Shown here: positions 51,580-61,428 of the stretch, in pieces | Position numbering within the stretch: position 1 is the stretch's first letter | Layout: the number at the start of each line of letters is the position of its first letter | Source: SZUA-309 sp965232595 | GTDB taxonomy: Bacteria; Pseudomonadota; Gammaproteobacteria; Pseudomonadales; Azotimanducaceae | Direction of reading: 5' to 3' | Length of the DNA stretch: 64,000 nt | Assembly (NCBI GenBank): GCA_965232595.1 | Contig: OZ246983.1 | Coordinates: 2,046,001 to 2,110,000 of the forward strand | Position numbers and translations under genes: made by a program | The notes under the pieces: model-generated | Told to the model about the DNA's origin: nothing | Databases searched by the model: none | The model's input: the letters and a program-made list of their open reading frames with translations, nothing else

Positions 51580-53640
51580 GTGGGACGCACACGAACATTC
51601 AGAAGCCGCTTCGGCGTTGCGCTTGCGGCAGCACACCTCGTTTTCATAGCAACTGCGGCGGCTGACGACTCCACCGATCAGCTGGCCGAGCTCAGCCTCG
51701 AAGATCTCCTGAACATGGAGATCACCACGCTGTCCCGGAAGGCCGAAGATCTGGCCGACGCCCCGGCCGCCGTTCATGTGATCTCGCAGGCAGACATCCA
51801 ACGCTCGGGCGCGCGAACCATACCCGACCTGCTGCGGATGGTGCCCGGCATGCAGGTTGCCCAGATTGACGGTAACAAGTGGGCGGTGACAGCCCGAGGC
51901 AACAACGGTCGCTTCGCCAACAAGCTGCTGGTGCTGATGGACGGCCGCAACGTATACAGCCCCGGGTTCTCCGGCGTTTACTGGGACGCGCAGGACACGG
52001 ACCTGTCTGCGATCGAGCGGATCGAGGTGGTTCGTGGGCCTGGCGCCACCATGTGGGGCGCCAACGCCGTAAACGGGGTGGTGAACATCATCACCAAGAA
52101 CGCGGCGAAAACCACCGGTGGCTACGCCAACCTGCTCTCAGGGTCCAACGACTCGCTGGAAGGTACGCTGCGCTACGGTGGCCAGCGGGACAACCTTGCC
52201 TTCCGGGTATTCGCCAAGGCGTTTGATCGCGGCGGCAACAGCAACGAGCTGGGCGACGACACGGCGGACAGCTGGAAGTCCGCCCGGGTCGGAACGCGCC
52301 TCGACTGGGTGTTCGATGATGGCGACGAGATCATGCTCAGCGCCGAGGCTTACACATCCGACCTCGGCGAGACGCGCATCAGCCGGTCGCTGACGCCGCC
52401 CTACTACAGCGTCGGTGATGAAGAGAGCCCGGCCGATGGCCGGTTTCTGACCTTCAACTGGTCGAACAATCTGGAGAACGGCTCCAACGTTCGCTTCAGC
52501 GCCTCTTACAGCGCGGAAGAGCGGACGATGATCACGATGGACCTGGAGCAGGAGACCTTTGAGCTCGATCTGCAGCAGAGCCTGCTCTTAGGATCACGAC
52601 ACAATCTGATGTGGGGCCTGGCCTATCGCCATCACGCCGATGACCACACCACAGGCACGGAAGCCTGGCTCGATCCGGCCGATCGCAGCTGGGGCATTTC
52701 CAGTGCCTTCATTCAGGACGATATTCAGATCAGCGAGTCGTTCCGGCTCATGCTCGGCACGAAGATCGAGTACAGCAGCATCGGCGGCAGCGACCTCGAG
52801 TTCGAGCCGAGCGTGCGGGCCTCCTATCGTTTCTCGGAAGCGCACACGACCTGGGCGTCGGTGTCCCGCGCGTTGCGGTTGCCCTCACGGGGCGAGCTGG
52901 ACGGCAACATCCTGCGCGAGGTGATACCGCCAGGCATTCCGGAGAACCCGTTACCGATTCCCACCGCGCTGTGGGTGACTCCAGGTGGGATGTTCGGCAC
53001 GGAAGAGGTGATCGCCTTTGAGGCGGGTTACCGGTTTCGAACCGACACCCTGCTCCTCGACCTGGCCGTCTACTACAACGAGTACAACGATCAGCGCAGC
53101 GGAACGCTCGGCATCCCGACCTGCGAACCGAACGGCGGGATTCCGGCGCTGGATCCGAGCTGCATTGCCACAGCCACCCACGTGAACGTGCCGCTGCTGC
53201 TGGAAAACGGTACGGACAGCGGTACCGCCGGGCTGGAGATCTGGGGCTGGAAGCAGCTCAACAGCTGGTGGTCGCTGCAGGCTGCCTACACCTACATTCG
53301 GGAAACACACGCCAGCGACAGTGGTTACACAACCCGGGACAACGTTGTCGAGGACAGCCCTGAGCATCAGCTATCGCTGCGTTCCAGCATGGACCTAGGC
53401 TACAACATGAGTCTCGACGTCTGGCTGCGCTACGTGGATGAGCTCGAGGCCGCGGGCGTGGATGCCTACACGGCGCTCGATCTGAGGTTCGCCTGGTCTC
53501 CCCTGCGTGAGCTCGAGGTCTCCGCCGTCGCGCGCAACCTGCTGGCGGACGATCACGTCGAGTTCATCTCCGAGCTGGGAGACCTGCCGCCGGTTGAGAT
53601 TCGCCCCGAAGGCTACATCGAGCTGCGCTGGAACTTCTAA
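51580..53640 (+). CDS. TonB-dependent outer-membrane receptor
   Basis: This 686-residue protein starts at GTG 51580 behind a GGGAGG ribosome site, with a signal peptide ending TAAA-DD. The plug domain has LEDLLNMEITTLSRKAEDLADAP, RTIPDLLRMVPGMQV and IERIEVVRGPGATMWGANAVNGVVNIITK. The barrel follows and ends in Phe (LRWNF). The LEDLLNMEITT opening marks a subgroup found beside YfiR and histidine-kinase genes. The ligand is unknown. It heads the four-gene c-di-GMP operon and is likely the outer-membrane input. Confidence 0.93.
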   Translation: MGRTRTFRSRFGVALAAAHLVFIATAAADDSTDQLAELSLEDLLNMEITTLSRKAEDLADAPAAVHVISQADIQRSGARTIPDLLRMVPGMQVAQIDGNKWAVTARGNNGRFANKLLVLMDGRNVYSPGFSGVYWDAQDTDLSAIERIEVVRGPGATMWGANAVNGVVNIITKNAAKTTGGYANLLSGSNDSLEGTLRYGGQRDNLAFRVFAKAFDRGGNSNELGDDTADSWKSARVGTRLDWVFDDGDEIMLSAEAYTSDLGETRISRSLTPPYYSVGDEESPADGRFLTFNWSNNLENGSNVRFSASYSAEERTMITMDLEQETFELDLQQSLLLGSRHNLMWGLAYRHHADDHTTGTEAWLDPADRSWGISSAFIQDDIQISESFRLMLGTKIEYSSIGGSDLEFEPSVRASYRFSEAHTTWASVSRALRLPSRGELDGNILREVIPPGIPENPLPIPTALWVTPGGMFGTEEVIAFEAGYRFRTDTLLLDLAVYYNEYNDQRSGTLGIPTCEPNGGIPALDPSCIATATHVNVPLLLENGTDSGTAGLEIWGWKQLNSWWSLQAAYTYIRETHASDSGYTTRDNVVEDSPEHQLSLRSSMDLGYNMSLDVWLRYVDELEAAGVDAYTALDLRFAWSPLRELEVSAVARNLLADDHVEFISELGDLPPVEIRPEGYIELRWNF

Positions 53641-53648
53641 GCAGGACG

Positions 53649-54206
53649 ATGTTGAAGCAACGCATGAACTCTCTGATGCGCTGGATACCTGGGCTTCTGC
53701 TGCTCGGCTGCAGCGGCGTGGTTCTGGGCAACGCCCTGCCGGAGCACACGGTGAAGGCTGCGATCGCGCACAAGATCACCAAGTTCGTCACCTGGCCGGA
53801 AGAGAGCTTCGCCAGCGCCAGCTCGCCCATCAACTTCTGCGTGGTGGACACCGGCCCGCTGATGGAAGCGCTGCAGGCCCTGGAAGCGCATCCGGTGCAC
53901 GGCCGGCAGCTGAAGGTCCGGTCGCTGGAAGTGCCGCGAGAGGCTGCAGCAGGTTGCGACGTGCTTTACCTCAGCCAGTCGGCGGTGGCCAACCCGTCGG
54001 TGTGGCTGAACGAGATCTGGGATCAGCCGGTGCTGACCTTCGTTGATGCCGAGGGCCGGAGCCGCGGCCAGACCATCGTTTCTCTCGACGTGCGCCGCAA
54101 CAAGGTCAGCTTCGAGATCAACAAGATGGCCAGCGAGCAGGCCGGCCTGACGATCGGCGCTCAGCTGCTGCAGCTGGCGGCGCTGAGCAACCAGAGGGGG
54201 CGCTGA
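53649..54206 (+). CDS. YfiR-family periplasmic protein (DUF4154)
   Basis: This 185-residue exported protein has the YfiR core: ALPEHTVKAAIAHKITKFVTWPEE at the mature start, CDVLYLSQSA in the middle and FEINKMASEQAGLTIGAQLLQLA at the end. YfiR of Pseudomonas is a periplasmic repressor of the YfiN cyclase. Here no YfiN-type CHASE8-HAMP-GGDEF gene follows; instead the next gene is a hybrid kinase with a CHASE8-like periplasmic domain, 2 bp away. It probably controls that kinase. Confidence 0.9.
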   Translation: MLKQRMNSLMRWIPGLLLLGCSGVVLGNALPEHTVKAAIAHKITKFVTWPEESFASASSPINFCVVDTGPLMEALQALEAHPVHGRQLKVRSLEVPREAAAGCDVLYLSQSAVANPSVWLNEIWDQPVLTFVDAEGRSRGQTIVSLDVRRNKVSFEINKMASEQAGLTIGAQLLQLAALSNQRGR

Positions 54207-54208
54207 AG

Positions 54209-56956
54209 ATGCCCAGGTTGCTCGAGAAAGACCTGCCTATCGCCAACCGGATCGTCCTCATCATGGTGGTGACCACGGTCATCTCGGTGGTGAGCGCCTC
54301 GGCCGTGTTCGGGGTGATCGAATCGCTGAGCTACCGGAACAACACCGCTGCCAGCGTGGCGACCCTGGCAGACATCATCGGCACCAACAGCACCGCCGCC
54401 ATCACCTTCGAGGATGAGCTGCTGGCGGCTCAGGTGCTGGAGTCGTTGGCTGCGGATCAGAACATCGAGCATGCCGGCATGTACGCGGCGGATCGCTCGC
54501 TGATCGCAAGCTACGGCCTCAGCACACCGCTCGAGGCGGATGCCGGGAACGTGCGGGCGCTGCTCGAGGGCGTCGCCGGCAGTGGTACCGCGGTGGAGCG
54601 CTTCGAGGGGCTCAGCTACCTCGATGCGGTGACGCCCATACATTTTGACGGCGAGATGATCGGCTACCTGCACCTTCGATCCGGGCTGGCCGGCCTGGTC
54701 GTGTCGCTGCAGCGACTGGCCATGCTGGTGATCGGCACCATCTGCCTGGCGGTGCTGATTGCCTACGCCATCTCCTTCCGGCTGACGTCCGGCATCTCCG
54801 GGCCGATCATGGACCTGTCGGTGCTGATGAAGCGGGTCACCACGGAGCACGACTACAGCCTGCGCGCCACGCCCACTTCCACCGACGAGGTGGGTGATCT
54901 GATGAATGGCTTCAATGCCATGCTGGAGCGGATCAGCTCCCGTGACCTGGCGCTCGAGCGGGCCAACGAGCGCCTGCAGCTGGCGGTGAAGGAAACGCTG
55001 GAAGCCAAGGAGGCTGCCGAGTCGGCGAACGCTGCCAAGAGCGACTTCCTGGCTCGGATGAGCCACGAGATCCGCACGCCGATGAACGGGGTGCTGGGAA
55101 TGGCGGACCTGCTTCTGTCCGCAGATCTGGAGCCGAGCAACCGGAAGTTTGCCGAGACGATTCAGTCTTCCGGCGAAGCGTTGCTGGCAATCATCAATGA
55201 CATCCTCGACTTCTCCAAGATAGAAGCTGGCGAGCTGGTGCTGGAAGAAACCGATTTTGATCTCGGCGACACCGTCGAGAGCGTGATAGGCCTGCTCTAC
55301 AACCACGCGGTGGGCTCGGACGTGCAGCTGATTGCGGCGGTGCAGCCGGATCTGCAGACGCTGACCCGCGGCGACTCGGTGCGGCTCCGACAGGTGCTCA
55401 TGAATCTGGTCGGCAACGCCATCAAGTTCACCCGCGGCGGTGAGGTGGTGGTGCAGCTGTCTCGGCAGCTGCAGGGTGGCGGCGAGCAGCAGTATCTGTT
55501 CGAGGTGCGGGACACCGGCATCGGCATTGCGCCCGAGCAGCTCGGCATGATCTTCGAGCGGTTCTCTCAGGCGGACGTATCGACGACCCGCAAGTTCGGC
55601 GGCACCGGCCTCGGGCTAGCCATCTCGAAGCAGCTGGTCGAGCTGATGGGAGGCGAGATCGGCGTGCGCAGCACGGAAGGCGAGGGCTCGACCTTCTGGT
55701 TCACCCTGCCGATTCGATCGCCGGCTGACGCCCGGATCCAGGAAGCAAGCCCATTTGCTTCGCTCAGTGGCCTGCGGGTGCTGGTGGTGGACGACACGGA
55801 AACCAACCAGCAGCTCTATCAGATGCAGCTGGAAGCCTGGGATGCGGAAGTGGAGATTGCCGGCGGCGGTGCGGAAGCCATTGCGGCCCTCGAGCGCAGG
55901 CAAAGGGCGGGCGGCCACTTCGACCTGGTGCTCCTCGATTTCTTCATGCCGTTGCAGGACGGGCTCAGCGTTGCGTCAGCCATCCGTTCTCATCCCACCG
56001 TGGTGAGCCCGAAAATCCTCATGCTGAGCTCCGCCGGGGCTGATATGGATCCGGCGCGCACCCGGGAAGCGGGCGTGGACCGTTACCTGGCAAAACCGGC
56101 CAGGCGAGCGACGCTTTACGCGGCCATTACGGAGTTGCTGCAGAAAGCGGAGGCGCCGGTGGTTGCTGCGCCCGCAACCCGAACCGAGCTGGCGCTGCCC
56201 GGCCTTCAGGTGCTGCTGGTGGAAGACATCCCGACCAACATGACGGTCGCCAGACACATGCTCAGCAGCATGGGCTGTGAGGTTTACGAGGCGGAAAACG
56301 GCGAGCAGGCCCTGGAGGCGATGGCGGAACGCCGCTTCCACGTGGTGCTGATGGATTGCCAGATGCCGATCATGGACGGCTACACGGCGACCAGGGAGCA
56401 ACGTGAGCGCGAAGCCGGTGCCGGGAAGCCGGTGCCGATCATCGCGCTGACCGCAAACGCCCTGGCCGAGGACAAGCAGCGGTGCCTCGATGCGGGGATG
56501 AACGACTACCTGAGCAAACCCTTCACCCGAGAAGCGCTGCACGAGATGCTCATGCGCTGGCAGCCCACCGACCTCGCAACCAGACCGGCAGAGCCGGCGC
56601 AGCTGATCGATCAGAGCGCGCTCGATCAGATCGCCGATCTGGCGCCGGACGACAGCGGCTCGCTGATCGCCGAGGTGATCGACACCTATCTGGACAACGC
56701 CCGCTCGCTGATGAGCGAGCTGCTCGAGGCGGGCAAGACGGCCGACGCGGAAGTGATCGGCCGGACCAGCCACGCGCTCAAGTCTTCCAGCGCCAACGTG
56801 GGTGCGGCGCACTTTGCGGCCACCTGCGAGGTCATCGAGAAAGCGGCAAGAGCTTCTACGCTTGCCGATGCCGCTGAAGAGCTGGCTCGAGTCGAAGCCG
56901 AGTTCGAGGCCACCCTGGCCGCGCTGGTTCGAGCGAAGGAGCAGCTCGCGGCATGA
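54209..56956 (+). CDS. Hybrid sensor histidine kinase with two receivers and HPt
   Basis: This 915-residue protein has TM1 (about 12-34), a CHASE8-like periplasmic domain (LADIIGTNSTAAITFEDELLA, to about 160), TM2 (about 168-190) and HAMP. HisKA carries His286 (MSHEIRTPMNG) and is followed by the ATPase domain (GNAIKFTRGG, DTGIGIAPE, GGTGLGLAI). Receiver 1 has Asp577, receiver 2 has Asp716 and the HPt domain has His855 (SHALKSSSANVG). The full phosphorelay is intact. The last four bases overlap the REC-GGDEF-EAL gene, its probable target. YfiR (2 bp upstream) and the TonB receptor likely set its input. Confidence 0.94.
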   Translation: MPRLLEKDLPIANRIVLIMVVTTVISVVSASAVFGVIESLSYRNNTAASVATLADIIGTNSTAAITFEDELLAAQVLESLAADQNIEHAGMYAADRSLIASYGLSTPLEADAGNVRALLEGVAGSGTAVERFEGLSYLDAVTPIHFDGEMIGYLHLRSGLAGLVVSLQRLAMLVIGTICLAVLIAYAISFRLTSGISGPIMDLSVLMKRVTTEHDYSLRATPTSTDEVGDLMNGFNAMLERISSRDLALERANERLQLAVKETLEAKEAAESANAAKSDFLARMSHEIRTPMNGVLGMADLLLSADLEPSNRKFAETIQSSGEALLAIINDILDFSKIEAGELVLEETDFDLGDTVESVIGLLYNHAVGSDVQLIAAVQPDLQTLTRGDSVRLRQVLMNLVGNAIKFTRGGEVVVQLSRQLQGGGEQQYLFEVRDTGIGIAPEQLGMIFERFSQADVSTTRKFGGTGLGLAISKQLVELMGGEIGVRSTEGEGSTFWFTLPIRSPADARIQEASPFASLSGLRVLVVDDTETNQQLYQMQLEAWDAEVEIAGGGAEAIAALERRQRAGGHFDLVLLDFFMPLQDGLSVASAIRSHPTVVSPKILMLSSAGADMDPARTREAGVDRYLAKPARRATLYAAITELLQKAEAPVVAAPATRTELALPGLQVLLVEDIPTNMTVARHMLSSMGCEVYEAENGEQALEAMAERRFHVVLMDCQMPIMDGYTATREQREREAGAGKPVPIIALTANALAEDKQRCLDAGMNDYLSKPFTREALHEMLMRWQPTDLATRPAEPAQLIDQSALDQIADLAPDDSGSLIAEVIDTYLDNARSLMSELLEAGKTADAEVIGRTSHALKSSSANVGAAHFAATCEVIEKAARASTLADAAEELARVEAEFEATLAALVRAKEQLAA

Positions 56957-59055
56957 GTGAAGTGCACACCAACGTCGTGCTGATCGCCGATGATGATCCG
57001 AGCATCCGCACCGTGATGCGCGTAGCGCTCAGGAAGGAAGGCTACGAAGTGCTCGAGGCCGCCGACGGTCGGGAGGCGGTGGCGATCTTCGCCGACCGGC
57101 AGCCGGACATGGTGCTGCTCGATGTGGAGATGCCGCACCTGGATGGCTTTGCGGCCTGCGAGCAGATGCGCACCCTGCCCGGAGGCGAGAACGTGCCCAT
57201 CGTCATCGTCACCGGCCGGGATGATCTGGATGCGGTCAATCAGGCGTATCAGGCCAGCGCCACGGACTTTATCGCCAAACCCATCAACTGGCCGGTCTTC
57301 ACTCATCGGGTGCGCTACGTGCTGCGCGCCAACGAGAACTACCAGAAGCTGGGCGCCAGCGAGCTGAGAAACGCCGCCCTGCTGTCGGCGATACCGGACG
57401 AGCTGCTCATCGTCGACCGGCAAGGGGTGATCCTCGAGTACTTCCCCGGCAGCCAGTCGGAGCAATCCGATCTTGGTGAGCCCGGGCGCTATCGGGTCAG
57501 CAACCTGCTCTCCGAAGAAGCCGCTGCCGAGTGCATGGAGATCATCGCTACGGTTCTGAAAACCGGCGAGATGCAGAGCTTCGAGTTCGCCATGTTCAGA
57601 CGGGAACGCTGGACCCACCAGGAGGCCCGGCTGATGCGTTACCTGGACGATCGGGTCCTGGTGATCGTCACCGAGGTGACCGAGCGGAAGCTGGCGGAGC
57701 AGAGAATCCACCGGCTGGCTTACTTCGATCCGCTGACCGAGCTGCCGAACCGGCAGTACTTCATGCAGCATCTCGGCCGCATGATCGAAAGCGCCCAGGA
57801 GCAGGGCAGCAGCGTTGCCGTGTTCTACGTCGATCTGGACAACTTCAAGCGCATCAACGACAACCTCGGGCACAGCTACGGCGACGGCGTCCTGAAAGCC
57901 GTTGCCGAACGGCTGTCCGGCTGCATGCGGGCCCGCTACCCCTCGAGCCCGGATCCGGCCGAGGTGTTCGGGATCGCTCGCCTGGGGGGTGACGAGTTTG
58001 CCGCGACGGTGGAGAACGTCAGCGACGAGAAGACGCTGACCAGCATCGCCGAGCGGATTCGCCGTGAGCTCAGAGAGCCAGTGCGGTTCTCCGGCCATGA
58101 GTTTGTGGTCACCCCCAGCGTCGGCATCGCGCTTTACCCGCAGGATGGGGAAAGCGTGGACGATCTGCTCAAGCACGCCGACGTCGCTCTGTATCAGGCG
58201 AAAGGCGCCGGCCGCGACAGCATCCGCTTCTATCGGGATGCCATGAGCCTGCGCTCCATGCATCGGCTGGAGCTGGAAAACCGGCTGCGGCGGACCATCG
58301 AGAACGGTGACCTGGAGCTCTACTACCAGCCCAAGTACGAACTCGACAGCGGCCGGATCGTCGGCGCGGAAGCGCTGACCCGCTGGCGGGACGAGGACGG
58401 CGAGTACATCCCGCCGACGCAGTTCATCCCGATCGCCGAAGAGTCCGGACTGATCACACCGCTTGGCGACTGGGTGCTGCAGGCTGCCTGCCGGCAGATC
58501 AAGGACTGGCGCGATCGCCTCGACCTGGAGCTGCCGGTTGCCGTCAACATATCCAGCCACCAGCTCTATCACTGCGATCTCCTGTCGAACGTGATGCGCT
58601 CACTGTTCGATGCCTCCGTGCGGCCGAGCCTGCTGCAGCTGGAGATCACCGAGAGCATTCTCATGCGCGACGTGGATGACACCATCCGCACGCTGAAGGC
58701 GCTGAAAGAGGCGGGCCTCAGCCTCGCCATCGACGATTTCGGCACCGGCTACTCGAGCCTGAGCTACCTGAAGAAGTTCCCGCTGGACGCGCTGAAGATC
58801 GATCGTTCCTTCGTCATGGATCTCGAAGGGGACGACGACGATGCGGTGATCTGCCAGGCGATCATCGCCATGGCTTCGAGCCTCGGGCTGAAGGTGATCG
58901 CGGAGGGCATCGAAACGCAGATGCAGCTCGACTTCCTGCGCGACAACGGCTGCAGAGAGGGGCAGGGATTCTTCTTCTCCCCGCCGGTGCCGGTGCCTGA
59001 GTTCGAGCTGCTGCTGAAAACCGGGAAGCACGTCCGGAGCCGTCAGAGCCACTGA
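56953..59055 (+). CDS. Response regulator with GGDEF and EAL domains
   Basis: This 700-residue soluble protein has an N-terminal receiver (phospho-Asp57 in LLDVEMP, Lys in FIAKPINW) and a PAS-like middle (about 135-245). The GGDEF domain has an intact GGDEF (345-349) and the EAL domain an intact EAL (473-475, AEALTRW) with DDFGTGYSS and IKIDRSFV-type motifs. Both c-di-GMP synthesis and hydrolysis sites look complete. It overlaps the kinase gene by 4 bp (ATGA), so it is almost surely the relay output. Confidence 0.94.
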   Translation: MSEVHTNVVLIADDDPSIRTVMRVALRKEGYEVLEAADGREAVAIFADRQPDMVLLDVEMPHLDGFAACEQMRTLPGGENVPIVIVTGRDDLDAVNQAYQASATDFIAKPINWPVFTHRVRYVLRANENYQKLGASELRNAALLSAIPDELLIVDRQGVILEYFPGSQSEQSDLGEPGRYRVSNLLSEEAAAECMEIIATVLKTGEMQSFEFAMFRRERWTHQEARLMRYLDDRVLVIVTEVTERKLAEQRIHRLAYFDPLTELPNRQYFMQHLGRMIESAQEQGSSVAVFYVDLDNFKRINDNLGHSYGDGVLKAVAERLSGCMRARYPSSPDPAEVFGIARLGGDEFAATVENVSDEKTLTSIAERIRRELREPVRFSGHEFVVTPSVGIALYPQDGESVDDLLKHADVALYQAKGAGRDSIRFYRDAMSLRSMHRLELENRLRRTIENGDLELYYQPKYELDSGRIVGAEALTRWRDEDGEYIPPTQFIPIAEESGLITPLGDWVLQAACRQIKDWRDRLDLELPVAVNISSHQLYHCDLLSNVMRSLFDASVRPSLLQLEITESILMRDVDDTIRTLKALKEAGLSLAIDDFGTGYSSLSYLKKFPLDALKIDRSFVMDLEGDDDDAVICQAIIAMASSLGLKVIAEGIETQMQLDFLRDNGCREGQGFFFSPPVPVPEFELLLKTGKHVRSRQSH

Positions 59056-59101
59056 GCGCTTCGGCGCTACAATGTGCTTCTTCCAGCCTCGAGGAGCGCA
59101 G

Positions 59102-60679
59102 TTGAAGTACGATGTCGCCATCATCGGCGCCGGCCACAACGGCCTGGTGTGTGCCTGTTATCTGGTGGAAGCCGGCCTGAAGGTGATCATGCTGGAGCGG
59201 CGTGGGGTCGTCGGCGGCGCGGCGGTCACGGAGGAGTTTCATCCGGGCTTCAGAAACTCGGTGGCGAGCTACACCGTCAGCCTGCTGCACCCGCGGATCA
59301 TCTCCGAGCTGAACCTGGCCCGGCACGGGCTGGAAATCGTCCTGCGCCCGTACTCCAACTTCCTGCCGCTGCCGGATGGCAACTGGCTGCGGACGGGTGC
59401 GAACCTGGCCGAAACCCAGGCTCAATTCCGACGCTTCTCCAACCGCGACGCCGCGCGCCTGCCTGCCTACTACGACATGCTGGAGCGGGGTGCTGCGCTG
59501 CTGCGCGAGATGCTGCTGGAGACGCCGCCGAACGCCGGCGGTGGCCTGAGGGACCTGCTGGCGGCCCTGAAGCTCGGCAACCGGTTCCGCAAGCAGAGCC
59601 AGGATGAGCATCGGGATTTGCTCGATCTGTTCACCAAGAGCGCCGGGGAGATCCTCGATGACTGGTTCGAGTCCGATCCGGTCAAGGCGGTGTTCGGCTT
59701 CGATGCCATCGTCGGCAACTATGCCTCGCCTTACTCGCCGGGTTCAGCCTACGTGCTGCTGCACCACGTGTTCGGAGAGGCCAACGGTCAGGCCGGCCAG
59801 TGGGGGCACGCCATGGGCGGCATGGGGGCCATCACCCAGGCCATGCGCGCCGAAGCTGAGGCCAGAGGCGTGGTCATCCGCACGGACGCTCCGGTCTCTG
59901 AGGTTTCCCTGGCCGGGGGAAGAGCAAGCGGCGTCAGCCTGGCCAGCGGCGAGCAGATTCAGGCAAAGGCGGTGGCGGCCAACGTGAATCCCAAGCTGCT
60001 GTTCGAGCGGCTGCTGGCCGCTGATGCCCAGCCCGCGGACTTCCGTGATCGCATCCGCCGCTACCGCAACGGCTCCGGCTCCTTCCGCATCAACGTGGCG
60101 CTCTCCGAGCTGCCCGCGTTCAGCGCCGCGCCGGACGATGATCCGGACGGCGGGGTGCGCTCCGGAATCATCATGGCGCCGTCGCTCAACTACATGGAGC
60201 AGGCTTACTTCGATGCCAGGCAGATCGGCTACGCCCGCAAGCCGGTGGTGGAGATGCTGATACCGAGCACGGTGGACGACAGCCTGGCGCCGCCGGGTGC
60301 GCACGTGGCGAGCCTGTTCTGCCAGCAGTTTGCGCCGACGCCCGACGCTGGCTGGGAGGCATTGAAACCACAGGCGGTGGAAGCCATCTTCGACACGGTG
60401 AGCGAGTTTGCGCCTAACTTCCGCGAGGCCTTGCTCGGCTACGAGGCCTTGTCGCCGCAGGATCTGGAGCAGCGCTTCGGCCTCATCGGCGGCGATATCT
60501 TCCACGGCGCCATGGGTCTGGATCAGCTGTTTTCGGCGCGGCCGGTGCTCGGCCACGGCGACTATCGGACGCCGGTATCGGGGCTTTACCTCTGCGGTTC
60601 CGGCACCCATCCCGGCGGCGGCGTGACCGGCGCGCCGGGGCACAACGCCGCCAGAGAGATGATCAGAGATCTGACCTGA
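59102..60679 (+). CDS. Phytoene-desaturase-like FAD oxidoreductase (PYROXD2-type)
   Basis: This protein has 525 residues from TTG 59102, which has GAGGAG a few bases upstream and starts KYDVAIIGAGHNGLVCACYL; an ATG at 59072 in frame is possible. The N-terminal FAD-binding motif is GAGHNGL with LERRGVVGGAAVTEE. A mid-protein HHVFGEANGQAGQWGHAMGGMGAITQAM segment and a C-terminal LCGSGTHPGGGVTGAPGHNAA segment are typical of the PYROXD2/CrtI-like group. The reaction is unknown. It stands alone, convergent with the methyltransferase gene. Confidence 0.9.
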   Translation: MKYDVAIIGAGHNGLVCACYLVEAGLKVIMLERRGVVGGAAVTEEFHPGFRNSVASYTVSLLHPRIISELNLARHGLEIVLRPYSNFLPLPDGNWLRTGANLAETQAQFRRFSNRDAARLPAYYDMLERGAALLREMLLETPPNAGGGLRDLLAALKLGNRFRKQSQDEHRDLLDLFTKSAGEILDDWFESDPVKAVFGFDAIVGNYASPYSPGSAYVLLHHVFGEANGQAGQWGHAMGGMGAITQAMRAEAEARGVVIRTDAPVSEVSLAGGRASGVSLASGEQIQAKAVAANVNPKLLFERLLAADAQPADFRDRIRRYRNGSGSFRINVALSELPAFSAAPDDDPDGGVRSGIIMAPSLNYMEQAYFDARQIGYARKPVVEMLIPSTVDDSLAPPGAHVASLFCQQFAPTPDAGWEALKPQAVEAIFDTVSEFAPNFREALLGYEALSPQDLEQRFGLIGGDIFHGAMGLDQLFSARPVLGHGDYRTPVSGLYLCGSGTHPGGGVTGAPGHNAAREMIRDLT

Positions 60680-60683
60680 GGTC

Positions 60684-61427
60684 TCAGTGCAGCTTCACCA
60701 GCTGCTGCCAGAACACCCGCTCGCCGTTCAGGTTCTCGCCCACCGTGAGCGGGTCGAAGCTGCCGCCGGCGTAAGCCGCTGAAAGCTCGAAGGGGGAGCG
60801 CTCGAGCAGGGCGCTCCAGCTCGCGAAGTCCCACACCTTCATCTCGTAGTCGTCCTCGACCACCCGGCCATCAGGGAAGACGAAGCGGGAGACGTGTGTC
60901 TCGGTCCCGTCGTGGTAGCCGGTGCAGGCCCACTGAGAGAGGACGGTCTCGCCCAGGTACTCGAACTCCCACTCCTCGCTGGCGCCAACCTGCACGGGCG
61001 CCTTCAGATCGAGCTGGATCCAGTAGCTGGCACCCTCGTAGAGATTGCGGGACATGGCGCTCAGATGCGCGAGCATCTCGGCCTCGGTCTGCAGGTGGGC
61101 CAGAGAGTTGATGGGGCAGACGGCCAGGTCGCAGGCCTGATCCAGATCGAAGTCGCAGACATCGGCCTGAATCCAGGTGCCCTGATGGCCGAGCTGCTCG
61201 TAGTGGGCCTGGGCCAGGGACAGCATCTCTGCGGAGGCGTCCACCCCCACCGTTTCGAAGCCCTCTTCCTTGAAGCCGCGCAGCAGCCGGCCGCTGCCGC
61301 ACATTGGCTCCAGCACGGTGCCCTCGGCGAGGCCGGAGAGCCCGGAGATCGAACCCACCTCGCCGGACACCTCCCAGTCGAAGGCGGCATCGTAGAGGGC
61401 GGCGAAGGTGGTGTAGATCTCGGTCAT
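60684..61427 (-). CDS. Class I SAM-dependent methyltransferase
   Basis: This 247-residue protein has motif I VLEPMCGSGRLLRGFKEEG, motif II VGVDASAEML and an acidic motif IQADVCDFDLDQACDLAVCP. The rest is beta-rich (YWIQLDLKAPVQVGASEEWEFEY). Small-molecule or protein methylation cannot be decided. It starts 1 bp after the sorbosone-dehydrogenase-like gene's stop in the same direction, so it is the tail of a minus operon from NudC. Confidence 0.85.
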   Translation of the reverse strand: MTEIYTTFAALYDAAFDWEVSGEVGSISGLSGLAEGTVLEPMCGSGRLLRGFKEEGFETVGVDASAEMLSLAQAHYEQLGHQGTWIQADVCDFDLDQACDLAVCPINSLAHLQTEAEMLAHLSAMSRNLYEGASYWIQLDLKAPVQVGASEEWEFEYLGETVLSQWACTGYHDGTETHVSRFVFPDGRVVEDDYEMKVWDFASWSALLERSPFELSAAYAGGSFDPLTVGENLNGERVFWQQLVKLH

Positions 61428-61428
61428 G

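Noticed and set aside
51441..51665. 74-codon plus-strand frame before the TonB receptor
   Set aside because: It overlaps the receptor signal sequence in another frame and begins within the inverted repeat; no support for translation.
56686..58572. A 628-codon minus-strand open frame
   Set aside because: It lies opposite the kinase and REC-GGDEF-EAL genes, whose catalytic motifs are intact. It is a codon-bias shadow.
53649..59055. A canonical yfiBNR locus
   Set aside because: YfiR is present, but there is no YfiN cyclase with CHASE8-HAMP-GGDEF and no OmpA-like YfiB; the partner is a hybrid kinase.
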